A stretch of DNA of 64,000 nucleotides from Gavia stellata (lineage: Eukaryota; Chordata; Aves; Gaviiformes; Gaviidae). The DNA is taken from positions 19,712,879 through 19,776,878 of the forward strand of contig NC_082594.1 in NCBI RefSeq assembly GCF_030936135.1, given 5' to 3'. Every line of letters begins with the position of its first letter. Positions within the stretch are counted from its first letter, which is position 1. The translations under genes and the position numbers were made by a program. Under the pieces are notes generated by a model, which made no database searches, was not told the origin of the DNA, and was given only the letters and a program-made list of their open reading frames with translations. Shown one piece after another: positions 10,963 through 23,430 of the stretch.

Positions 10963-13900
10963 CAACTCTACTTATTTATACTTAAATTGTTTCGGCAATT
11001 TAGGGCTTTAGTCTTCTGTCAGCTTCCAGAAATTATCAATTTTAAGACAAAAACTGTACTTATTCTGTGAAACTTTGTGCCACTAAAGTTCAATAGGTTT
11101 CACGTACACACAGAAAAAAAATGATTATATGTCTGTATGGATGAGAACATCAACAGTTGCATTAGATGAGATCAACGACTGTCCTTTATAGACAGGTGAG
11201 ATCATAACTGTCCACTGAGGGATTCTCATGCCTTCACCTGAAGTACCTCGTGGATTGGACATGTCAATGATGAAAGTTGTTTTCTTACTTCAGTTTGCTA
11301 TCAGAACAAAATTATTTCAATCAGTGGTTATACAGATGACAAATTCAGATTTTACTAGTCCAACATAATTAAAATTAACAGAGATTATTCAGTTACATGA
11401 TTAACTGAGAGTCTCCAGCGACATGATTGCCACCAATGTATTTTTCAAACTGCTCTGTGTTTTGAGGGTATTTACACTTCGTAACTTTGTCCTAATGCTT
11501 AAGCATGCTATCTTTCTCTGTGTTTCCCATGCGTTTTGGAGCTACCTTCACTGTGATTTCCTTCTCTGCCCCTTCTACCATCAGGCACTGGAGAATAATC
11601 TAATGGGGATGGCAGGGATTCATCACTGAGGCCGGGGCGCAGAAGCAAATGTTAAGCACGCTGAACAGAGTAGCTGCAGTAATGGTTTGAAGTGTACTCA
11701 GACGTTACCAGTGCTCTCCCCAACCATACTGAGTGTCAGTAGCACAAGAGGATTGTGGTGGGTTTTTTGTTTGCTTTGTTTAAGTTTGTCTGATATGAGA
11801 CTACTTAATCACGCATTGCTGTTGTGCAGAAATAGTAATTTTGGATCTCTAAAATACTTAACGCTTAATATGTTACCTAAATTAAATGAGTTAGGCACTC
11901 TGTACTTAACTGTACGTTAAGGTTCATAAACTTCTTTCCTTAACTCTTTACAAGACTATCAGAATCCTTCAGTTTGTATCACTGTAACTTCCAAAAGCCA
12001 TAATACCGATATTTGTGTACCTAGTCTGTCAAGGCATAGTCCCTACTCAATAGTTTTAATACTTACTGACACATGCTAAGCAGGATGTCATCTTAATTCC
12101 ACCTTTTCCCCTGTTTAATAGATTGTGCGAAGTGGTGATGTACACTTGGTCACACACTCTGTTAACTGATAGGACAACAACTGCTTAGATACTTGCACTA
12201 TAGCTCACCAGTCTAACTCTTGGGAGGCTGGCAAAGAGAGTGGATCGTTAGGGGAGGACAGTGGCATTGTGGAAGAGTTCGTATTGGTTTATACATGCTG
12301 TTTCCTCAATTACCTTGTGAAAGATGGAATTGGAAGAAGATGGTAAAATTGGGCATAACCCATAGAATAACTATGTGCACGATTTTACTAATTTAGGCCT
12401 GTTATGGCTCATAGTCCCTCTTAGAAACATGGACCTGTTTGTTTTCCTCTTCCAGACTTTTCTGGAAGCATATTGGCATCTTGTGATCCTTTAGGCTCTT
12501 CTGTGCAATATAACCGTACTGAACTTTAAACAAAAGGCCAGTCATGATGCAACTATCCCTTTTTTCTTTCTTTTTTTTTTTTCCCCCCTCTCCTTAAAAG
12601 TTTAACCTTAGTGAAAACCTTACTTCTTTCTGGAGTTCCTTTTCTTTAGAACCCTGTAAGACCTCCCCAGTTGTACTACATCAAATTTCTCTAAAAGTTA
12701 TTTTGTTAATCTCATTCCTAAACTCAGCTATCATCTCTGTATGGATGACCTTCAAGTCTCTCTCTCTTCCAGACTTGCTGCCTTCTATACCAGCTAAATC
12801 TCAGTGTGTGCTTCTGACTTCTCTTTGTGGATGTCTGACCTTTAGCTCAGGCTACTATCACAAAGACAATCCTTCCTCCCCAAAAGAAAAACTCTTTGTG
12901 CTGTCTGTCGCTTGTGGACAGCATTGTCATGAGATGTTTGGTTTAAGCCTGTAATCTAGTCCTTGTTTTAGACACAGCACATGCTACTCTTCTAACAGAC
13001 TGCAGATTTCTTCCACGTGGTAAGCTGTCTCTTAAATGATAATAAACAATTAAGTGTTCATTATCTAGTTGTGTTAATAAATCACATGACTAAATCCCAT
13101 ACCTTGCCTTTGGTCTTGTAGTAACAATTTTTCTTAGGTTTATGGTAAAAATGATACTGCTCTGTTGATACGGATTCAGAATCCTGAACAAGAGTGCTTT
13201 CCTTGTCTTCTGCTTTGACTGACTGGTCTTTTTGCATCTTATATTTTGTGGTTGTAAAAGTAGCAGGTTCCTTGCTTTTAAATTAAAGTTGGGTTCTATC
13301 TGTGAAGGGTATTATATCTATTGTTGTTGTTAATGAGATTTTAAGTAATGTTTAGAAAGTGACATCATGGGCAGTTAAACACTGTTGTTCATTCTCCTGT
13401 GATGCTCCTCATGCTTGGAGAAGTTCCCTGTGGGCACCCTTTAACGCAGTTGCAACCTGGTAATGCACAAGAAGCTAACTTTAGGAAACAAAGCCTACTA
13501 AAACCAAACCACCACCTTTCCTGTCACTTTGGGACTTAAACACACAGTCCTTAGAACAAGAACTAATTCTGACCATTGTTTATGGTGGTACTGTTTGCTT
13601 GTATTCTCCTTTTTGTCTCTCTCCATCTGTTATCCCTTATGTTTAGCTTGTTTGCTCTTTGAACAGTCTTATTCTGTGTTTGTATGGTGGCTAGCATAAT
13701 GTGGTCCATAACTTTGGCTCCTAGGAGCCTGTGATAAGAGTTGCAATGTATGGGTGTAGTATCAGTGTCTTTTCTTCTGTTTTTTTGTATGTGTGTGGAA
13801 AGGGAAGAAGACCTAATGTTCTGTTATACCTGAAATCATTTCATCATTTTGTTTGAGCAAGAATTGATGATTAATATACCAACCTATATATGTTTAAGAA

Positions 13901-14384
13901 CTCTTAGTAAGCTGGAAGAATTTACCAGACATCTTTTGAATTAATAGCTAGTATTTCTGTGTGCATGGGTTTTGGGGTGGTGGTGGTGTTATTTATTTTG
14001 TTCTGCTTGTGGTGGTTGTTAATTTTGAAAAATGTTCATTCAGAAAGGTGAGGTTTTGTTCTGGTAGATAGTGCCTCATTAAAGAAGCCAAATAGTATCT
14101 AGAAAGGCCAGGTAAGAAGTTCTCTGTAATAGTTATAATAAAAAACTAACTGCAATTTAGAAGTGACAGAAAATGGAGAGTGCAACAAAGGTTGTTTGTT
14201 TCTTACTGGACACAAATGTTGGATGTATCTTGGAATTGTTGCCATTGTCACTGTTTGGCCATCATTATCTATACTTCTGTCCAAAGAAATTAACAAATAG
14301 AAATACTGGGATGGTCTGACTAATACTGTGTATAGTACAGCAATTATGATCTGAACTAAGTCCAGCCTTTTTTAATAATTAAAA

Positions 14385-14545
14385 AGAATTAGAGAGTTCG
14401 GAGAAGACCTGCAAGAATGACTTAAGAAGGAGTGGAAAACATGCTTTCTATTAACAGACTTTAGAAACTCAGTCTATTCCTCAATTAAAAGAGAATAGAT
14501 TAGGGTGTGACTTAATCCTGGTCTAGGAGAGACTGTACACCCAAT
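14385..14545 (+). mobile_element. Ancient CR1 fragment
   Basis: 'gagagttcggagaagacctgcaagaatga', 'ggaaaacatgctttctatt' and 'agattagggtgtgacttaatcctggtct' follow the order of the reverse-transcriptase tail of reptile-type CR1 (...gagagggttcagagaag...gaaaacatgcc...ggtgacttgatcacagtc...). It is heavily mutated and has no frame. Edges are approximate. Confidence 0.55.
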
Positions 14546-16205
14546 AACATTAGATAATAGGGTGCTTTTCCCACCCCCTCCCCTCCCATGTTAAAGGCTT
14601 AATTTCTGTGTGCTGATTATCGCCTAAGCAATTCAGACTCAGACAGGGAACAGTGTGTAGCCTTTCAGCAGCTGGGTTAACTACTAAGAGTTGGGTTAAC
14701 TAATTGAGGCATTCCTTTCTTCTTTTTAGGCAAAAGTTTAAAGAGGGTTTGAAAAGCTCTGCACTAGCGAAGTTAATTTCTTTTTTTTATTAAGGCTTGG
14801 AATACACTTTATGTTCTGCAGGTCTTTATTGCAGTTGCAGATTTGGACTCAAAGACAAAATACTGGCTTAGAACAAATGCTATATAGTGTATTTTTCATG
14901 GGGTTAAATTAAAATAAGCATATATGCTTGGTTGCATGACTGTTTAAACCAGCCTAACGTAGGGTTGTCATTGTCTTCTCTTCTTTGTACCAACACTGGC
15001 CTTTTCTGTTTCTTTTTTTGGGAGTCAGTTTAGCTTCATGAATCATCACAATGACAATTTTTTTCAGGGGAGCTGTGTAGGTGTTGGATGTTTGTCTTTT
15101 TTTTGTATTTCAGCTTTCTACCACATTAGCTCCCATGGTGGACTAGCTAGTGAGAAAGAGTTGTGCCGGAGAAAGTGGGAGAGAGGAGTGGGAATTCAAA
15201 ACCACAGTAGTCCTGTCCTAGACTGGATGTGGTTTATTGTTGTGGAACTGCAGCCTTAGCAAATACAATATACATCTAGTTGTTTAAAAATAAAGCCACC
15301 TTTTAAAGTTAGTTCGATGTTCAAGTGAAGTCTTGATTGCATAATGTAACTTACAGCCAGCCAGCGAGTGCAGCTGTGAAAACCTATCATACTTGTCTTG
15401 CTGACTGTATCCATTCTTGCCTTGGATCCCATTTCCCATCAACCTTACCTCAGCGTAGAACTTGAACTATTTTGTGGTTATTTTTTCTTTTCTTCCCGTT
15501 CCTTTTTTATCTCTCTTTGCTTATGATGTTAAGATTTTCTTTCCTTTTTTATACTGCAACTTCATTGGCTGTTTACTTGATCATAGTCTATGTGAGTTTC
15601 TCCTATATGTAGCATAGTGTTCACGTCCTCTTCTTAAATTCTGTTTTCCTTGTTCTGAATTACTAGGTGTATTGAATGCTAATCACTGCAGGTAAATTGT
15701 GTTGAAGAAGCTTGTCCATACTGGGCCAAAAATACTAGGTTGTTAGCTGATACTTGGGTATTTCTCAGGCATGAGAAACCTGGTGGAGACTACTAGCTGA
15801 TGTTACTGTTAAAGACAAGGAAAGTGGTCTATCTACAAACTTCTTGTTCATTTATGAACTATGGCATGACAGTTTTTCCTCTTTCTAAGCACATGCACGA
15901 GTAAAAAGAAAGAATTTAAAAAGCATTAGTAAAAAAGATTTGTGCAGTCAGACACTGAGAAACTGGGTGTGCCATTAGGCGTGGCAGTTACCAGTTACCC
16001 ATGCAGAGTTACTTGTTTTGTGGACTGTATGTATATGAACACATGTATACTGCATGCTAGTTTGACATTTAAAAAAACCCGACCAAACATGAGAAAGCAC
16101 TAATGAAGAATAGGATTAAAAGTCCTTGTTGACAATTAGTAAAGCACCTTCATTTCCAACATGTATGGGAATAGTACAGGCTGGGCACTGGTAGGATAGA
16201 AGGCA

Positions 16206-16868
16206 GCTTTGGGTAGTCCTGGTGGACAGCAAGTTGAATGTGAATAATGCATCCTTACATGGATGAATGCAAACAGCATACTGGGCTGAATTAAGCAAGA
16301 CTGTAGCCAGCATTTTGAGGGAAGTGATTGTTCCCCACTGTTTGATATTTGGGAGACCACATCTACAGTGTTTAGTCCAGTTTTGTGTAGACCCTGTTAT
16401 AATAAAGATACTGATACACTGGAGTGAGCCCAGTGGAGAGCCACCAGCTTAGAGGGCTGGAGCACATAACAAGGAAAAGCTGAGAGGGATGAGTGTGTTC
16501 AGTCTAAAGAGAAGGCTGGAGGGACATGTTACTGCTGTCTTCAACTAATTAATGGGAAAGTATAGAGAAGATGAAGCTAGGCACTTCTCGGAGATGCACA
16601 TTGATAGGATGGGAGGTAATGGGCATAAGTTGCAACAAGGGAAATTCTGAAGAGCTAAGATGATCAAACACTGGAAGAGGGTAGGGTGTCCAGAGAGGCT
16701 GGGAAATCAGTGTCCTTGTAGATGTTCAAAACTCTGTTGGATATGACCTTAACAACCTGACTTAACTTCAAAATGGATCTCCTTTCTAATTTGTCACTGC
16801 TCTGTGCTGGGGTGGATTTGATAAGGTGGTGATATACAGAGGTCTCTTCCAACATCAGGTATTCTATG
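16206..16868 (+). mobile_element. CR1 LINE 3' part, older copy
   Basis: It begins near 'gtcctggtggacagcaagttgaatgtga' and ends in 'ggtctcttccaacatcaggtattctatgaaa'. In between it has the expected CR1 landmarks ('gggaagtgattgttccccactg', 'gagccaccagcttagagggctggagcac', 'gtccagagaggctggg'). Stops and gaps break the frame throughout, so this is an older insertion than the ones at 10340 and 31034. Confidence 0.85.
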
Positions 16869-16969
16869 AAACTTGAAGTGCTTAAGCTAAGTCTGATGTT
16901 TAGTGACCAGGAAGATGCTCTCCATTGACATGCAGTGCTTTACTGTAAGTTAATTTGGACATGCACGCC

Positions 16970-16970
<1 letters not shown>

Positions 16971-16999
<29 letters not shown>
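16971..16999. repeat. Poly-C run (C29) followed by A-rich tract
   Basis: Twenty-nine consecutive C are followed directly by 'aaaaaataataat'. It lies about 100 bp after the end of the CR1 at 16206. The length is likely polymorphic or mis-called. Confidence 0.95.
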
Positions 17000-17001
<2 letters not shown>

Positions 17002-20000
17002 AAAATAATAATCTGTGCTGTTTGGGTAAAATTGTTAATAAAATGTAAATGCATGAAATATTGTTTAAAAACTGCTTCTTAAAATTACCTGGCATGTACT
17101 GACTTAATAAAAATACTGCATTTTACAGGGAAGGTTAATTTAACAGAATCGGCATTACTGTAGTTAATAAATAGGTCTGTTTCTGAATATGTAGTTCTAC
17201 AGGGTGCATTCGTTCTAGTAGATCTCATCCTCTCACACTTGAGACTTCTCTTCCTCTTTCCTGTCTCTGTTTTTTTTTTTTTTCAGATTTGATTGGTTTA
17301 TATATGATTGGCTGTACCCCTAGTTTCTTGCAACTTCCTAAATTTGAAAGATTGTATGCTATTTGTGTATATTAGGTGCTTACAGATTAGTATAGTCACT
17401 ATAATGATGATAAATTGTATCAAAAGTCTAGCCAATGTGACTATACCTGTTATGAAAGATAGAGAAATCGAGTATTTGCTTAGTTACAGAGCCTTTTCTC
17501 ATTAGTATCTATGCTAAATTTGTAGCGTTTGCTGTAATACATCAGTTAATGGAGTACTTCCAACTCTGCATCCTAGAACCTGTAATAATTAAATGCTGGT
17601 TTAAAGGGATTATACATTTTGTGTATTACTGTCTCAATTCAATTTATTGAATGCTAGCAAAAGTTAGGGACTTCATAGATTTGAATTCTCAGTTAATCTT
17701 CGTTGGTCCCTGTGGAGCAAGAGCAAGGCATGTTTTTAAAATGTGTGCTGTGACCCACTGACATCTATCAGTGGCCTGTATTCCATTGCCCAGTCCAGAC
17801 ATCCAAACATTTTTACTATTCTCAAGTCTGTTTCAGATCTAGCCATTCAATATGGTTTTTTTTTTCCTGCTGTTACAGTTTTTTAAATTTAAAATGCATC
17901 AAATGACAATCTGGCCTCTTTGCATGCTGTATTAAGGCTGCTTCCTACTATATATTTTTCAGTGTTTTACTTGCCTTTTTCCCGTTCTCATATCTTTAGC
18001 ATAGTGTTTCTTGACTGTTACTGTGCTGCTCCCTTTCCACTTAGGTCATCTTTCAAGTCTGTTGCTGTGGTCTAGTGTTACCTACTTTCCTGGAAATAGA
18101 TATGCGTTTGGATATAAGTAACAGATAAGCATTTAGATACTTCTTCTGTGAGTCCTTTGGTTCTTTGTCTTGTTTTGCCTTTCTATTCCATTTATAATAA
18201 AGGATATCCTTAAGCAGCATGTTGCTGCTTGAGTAGTAGAGACAGAAAATTTACTGTCTACTGCATTACACATAATGGCTTTTAAGGCTAGAAGTGGTTC
18301 TGGGTTCTTGCTGATCAGCACCTTTTCATGATTAAATGGCCATGAAATACATTGAAGGTGTGAGTATAAGGCAGGGATACATGTCAGTATGGCTGCTCTA
18401 AAACTTACACGTAGTTAGTCAATGTTATGATTTCAATTTGCCATGAATTGCTATGCCAAGTGGTGCTTATTCCCCTATGAGTAATCTTGAAAATGATAGG
18501 TTCTTGGTGTGGATATGCTTGCATTCAAGATTGACCCTGAATTGAATCAAGTTTGAGATTGACCCTGAATTTTGATTCTGTTCATGCATACAGGGGAGCA
18601 ATTCTCAGCTCTGGTTCAGTAGGAAGAAACAAGGAAGAGGCTGTGTTAAATAAAGGTATTCAGATGTTCCTGGAACCATCAGTTGGAAACCAGATGTTAG
18701 CATTCACATGTAACACTGGTGGCTGCAGTGCACTTAAGGTGCTCAGGAGATACCGTACTTTGCATGTTTTCAGTAAGCTTTAGTTTGTGTGTAAATAGTT
18801 CATCTTTTGAATAAACCCAAAACTTAGTGACTCAACTGCTTCAAAATATTTCTTTCACTACATTGATCTGGTGTTTTTCCTGTTCTTAGTTGCTGCCTTT
18901 GCTGGATTACAGGTCTTTGTGTGTGTATGCTTTTATCTTAAATTTCCTGAAATCTGTGTGCCAAACACATTTTGGGTGTTATATAATGACTTTTAGTAAG
19001 CTAATTTCATCAATCCATACAACTGCTTAGAAAATCTGGGGGGGGAAAATGACATTTGAAGCAGCTCCAAACCTTCTGGAAAAAGAAACTCGAGTGGTGT
19101 CTCTAGGCTGAAGTCATGAGATCTCAGGCTTTTGTAATGGTGGTACTCGGACAATGGATAGGTTATATTTGTGTGTGTATATCCTGTTCCTGAAAGCTCT
19201 TACCTGTGTTCTGAAAAACAGCGATATAAATAAATTGATGGGTTAGTGTTAAATGTTACTCAGACTCTTGGTTAATATTTATAATTAACTTGTATAATAA
19301 AGACAGGCCCTTGTTTTACTTTGGTGTTGTGACTACTTGCACTTGAGTTTAGCCCAAAGTATGCAAGTATTTATGTTGAACTCGCGAGCATGATTTGCAT
19401 GTGAAGCTGGTTGGTTAAATAGTTGTGTCATTGTGGCCTTAATGTAGTATGTTAGGTTTGCTTAAAGTCTTACAAGTTTCAGATACCCTACTGATTGTGA
19501 CCAGTGGATATACGTGTGTTTTAATGTTCAGTCTGTTGCTGCTTGCTTCACTGTCAGTTGGCACATGCATTTTGGAGTGTTTTACGCAGTACTTTCTGTC
19601 AGGGTAGTGCAGTTCGGGCTGTGACTGTTGGCTTGTTACTACTATCCTGTCTGCTAGAATGATCTCTACACTGAAGTTTAGAGCCGTGGCACCAACCTTA
19701 TGTTCAGGCACAGCTGTTAGTGTTGCACAGAGATTTTTGTTTTGGGGAACTGATTCGGCTGGAAAGGACTCCAGCAGGAAAGTCTCTGTCAGCTGGATCA
19801 ACTTTTGTCTGGCTATATGTATGGTTGCAGAAACACCTGTGCCACATGATAGCATAAGAAAATGAGTCTGTGGACCTGATACCCAGGTGGACCTTCAGAA
19901 GTGTTAAGATTTTTGTTGAAGTCAGAGATGTAGAAGTTGACAGTAGATCAGAGCCACCACATATCTGAGGCATATCTGAGCATAAAATGCTGGGGTTGAT

Positions 20001-21419
20001 GACTAGCTGTCCCTCAGGAAGGATATAAGGAGGGAAAAAACCAAACCAAACCGGAAAAAACCCACCAAACCAAAAATGCTGAATGTTTATAGTAGGAATG
20101 TTTAACAAAAATTGTTTCATTGCATGGTTGCCTGTGGTAAGAGTTCTATATCTGATGACCCAGAAGGGCCCTGCAACTCCTTTTTTTTTTTTTCTAACAT
20201 GGAGTTCTACTCGCATAGGTAGGTGTCTGTTCATACACAGTATATATTATTCACTACCCAAATTGAGACTGGACTGCAGTAGCAGCATTCAGATTTAGCT
20301 TAAAGCTGACTTAAATTGCAACCATGTAAAAATGTTGTATTACTTCTGCTTTTCTAGCATTTTTCAGTCCTTATGAGTGGGTATAGTTGAGCTATTACAC
20401 TGCCTCAGTTGCAGCGTAAAACAGCTTCTTAAAGGTAATTTTAATTGGAGGGGTTTACTTCACTTCTGGTGTGAACTGTGGCATACATTTGGTCAGCCCC
20501 TGGGGTTCAGTTGATGGTTCATACCCAAGAAAGCCATGGTGCGTAGGTTGCATCTGGTTGTGTAGGGAATGAATGTTCCTGGGTTGTAGCAAGATGTTAC
20601 ATCATACTATTAAGCTAAGCTTGAGAAAGAGCTGCTTGATAGCTCCATACAGTCTTTACAATAGACTGAGGTTTTGATCATCAGACTTACGAAAAGTCAA
20701 ATGATAAAAAGTGGCTTTCTATAATAAGGAAGGATAAGAACTCTTGGAAGTAGCTGAATTAAGGAATTAAATTATGTTATGATCAAAGAAATGTCAGGGT
20801 CAGGAATTGATCATTAGAACCGTATAGCCTCACAGAACATTGAGACGTGTTCAGATTCATCTCTTACCTGATTGTTTTGCTTAAATGTTGATACCCATTC
20901 CCCAGCTGAAGTCAGCCGGACAGCCATAGGACAAAATTCAGATTTTGAGTAAGTGGATAAAGCTTCCATGAGGCTAGTGACATTTCTTCTGCATGTAAGA
21001 ATATTACTATTCTTCTACTAGGTTAGATTAACTGCTGTACTAGTTTAGTAGACAATTCAGTAACATGTTTGCAACAGTGATGTCTAGGAATAGAAACTTG
21101 GCAGTTATAGCATGATTTTTCTGCAGGTGTATGCTGGTTTTCAGCAGCTGGCTGGCTAAGGACTTTCATAGAGTTGGCTTTGGACCACTGTGTTTAACAG
21201 TCATCAGTGCATTTATTTTCATGTTTGCCCAATCCCTATTTGAACTGGTTGCATTTCTGGCCTTCTCTGAAAAGGGGGTGACCTGAACAACTCTGATAAA
21301 AAAACATAGCTCAGCAGCATCTTGCTTATGTAGTGACCGATGTGTTCTGTATTGTTCTTGATTCTTCTTCTTTTATATTGTTTTTCCTCTTTGGTCAGTG
21401 ATGATTTGAGTAGATTTGA

Positions 21420-23430
21420 TTTTGAGAGAGTTGCAACTTGGATCTTAGACTTCCACTTTAGAGGAATTGTTATATATGTAGTTACTCTCTTCTCCCTGTT
21501 CATTACCTTGCATTTATCACTAGTGATGTTGCCTGTCATACTGTCTGAGCATTCAGCTCTGCGATATCCTTCTGTAGTTCTCTACAAGCAGTTTCTGTTT
21601 TCAGCTGCTGTGAATAATTTTGTATGCTTAGGGAACTGTCACTTTGGTAGTCACTGTCTCTTATGGTTGATTTATGTATGTTGACCTATATAATTTTATT
21701 TTGGAACCCCTCTGGTAACTTCTCTTTATTGTGATAACAGCAAACAACACATGATAACATGATATTTTTCTCTTTAAATAATTACAAATCCCCCAGAGAA
21801 CCCTTTCCCAAATCTTCATTATAGATAATTTCAACTGCAGTCTTCAGTGAGGAATGTGTTTGAATGCCTTTTGGAAGTCTTACGTGCTGTACACCAATTT
21901 AATCAGGGTTGGTCAAAAAGTATATGAACCCTTCAAAAGATCTGACCGGTAGTCCTGTGAGGCATTACTTTTTCTTTGCAAAATCCATGTTAATTCTTTC
22001 CCCATATATTATTTTTTCTTTTGAATATTTATTCAGCTGTAGTTTTTATCAGTCTGTCTAGTGATGGAGTTAGGACTGTAGTCTGTAATTATTTGGGTAA
22101 TTGTTATCACCTTCTGCTTAAGTAATTGGTTACAGATACTGAAATACCAGATTGCTGACTGTCTTTGGAAATCTTATGTGAATGCCATGTGGCCCCAGTG
22201 ATTTTTTTCTAAAATACGCCTATGTTAGCACTTTGATATGACATTTTTTTCCTCTGAATTGACTCCTAGAAAAAGAGCTTAGGTGTGGTCTTCCCTGATC
22301 TTTTCTGTACTGAACATCAATGCAAAGAGTTTATTCCATGTTTTCTGCTGTGGTTCAGGCTTCTTGGGTACTCCTTTAGGAAAATTTTACTGTTTGTAAA
22401 ATTGGCTATGATTTGCATTTTAGACAAACCTTTGCTCTGACATAGCTCACTAGCCTGTCTTGAACCATGTCTAGCAAAAGGTAAAGAATACGGCAAATGT
22501 ACTAGGGTGAAGTTTCACATACAACTCCATCATCTTTTTAGCTCAGAGCCTTCCTGATAGTAGTCTTAATGGTTTTTTGAGGTATTTAATTGTATACTTA
22601 ATATGGTGAGGTTTTTAAATGGCCTTCATGCTCTCAAGAAGCTTTTTGTTCTTCTAGCTGCTCCATTTCATTTCCTTTTAACTGGATTTCTCACACTTAT
22701 GTGATTCTCCTTTTTGAAGTCAAATGTTGATGTAATGAATTTTTTTTTTTTTAATTCCCCTGGGAGTTTAAATACGCTCTTCTGTAGTGCGATCTGGATA
22801 ATTACATCTTGAACTAAGTTGCGTGGCTCAGAATTAGATCAGGAGTTGTTTTTTGTCCTGTTAAGTCTTGTAGCTGGTTGCAGCTGGCTGTAAGAATTTG
22901 TCTCCATGATTCAGTGGTGGGGTTTTTTCTTTTTTTTGGTCTGACCTGGTCTTCCCCTAGTCTGCATGCACAACGGTAGTTGAAGTCTTCTGTTACTACT
23001 TTGCAGCCTCTGTTGTTCCCCTTATCTCGCATGTGCTGTCGCCATTGAGTGGAAGTAATTGATAGTATACCATTAATACCCTATTTCTTCTAGTTTGTAT
23101 ATGGAATTTAAATGTAGCACAGTACCTGTTGAGGTAAATAATTTAGTTAGGATACTGTGCTTTCTTAGCAAAAAGTAGTATTCCTTCACTGGGGCAAATC
23201 AGTCACTCTTTTCTTGTTCCTATGTTTGTACCTTAGTATAATAATGTCTCCTGAATTTTGTTCATCCATTCACTTTTGAAGATGTCTCAGTCACGTATTC
23301 TCTCAATGGCAGTCTTTCAAGTTTTCCTTCTTTATTTTTAGGCTTCTAGCCTTAATATGGAAGCACTTGCACATGCTGGTCCTACTTTAGATGTCTGTTT
23401 CAAGTGCCCTGCACTGGTGGAACTGTAGCT
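21420..23430 (-). mobile_element. Ancient reptile-type CR1, long antisense copy
   Basis: About 2 kb reads, on the given strand, as the reverse complement of the middle of a CR1 polyprotein gene of the type seen in turtles and crocodiles. Landmarks in order are 'cattaccttgcatttatcac', 'cgatatccttctgtagttctc', 'ttttggaagtcttac', 'gaccggtagtcctgtgagg', 'aatccatgtta', 'gtctgtaattatttgggtaa', 'gtgaatgccatgtggccccagtga', 'atctggataattacatctt', 'ggtagttgaagtcttctgttac' and 'aggcttctagccttaatatgg'. The order matches the element and similarity is patchy, so the copy is old. The recognition rests on my memory of the consensus; edges are approximate and it may extend both ways. Confidence 0.6.

Noticed and set aside
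18529..18571. 'agattgaccctgaatt' occurring twice 27 bp apart
   Set aside because: A small local duplication with nothing else to suggest function.
19704..20234. A 176-codon open frame on the - strand in intron 1
   Set aside because: No recognisable domain, biased towards low-complexity stretches (a KKKK run from a poly-T tract), and no splice or promoter context.
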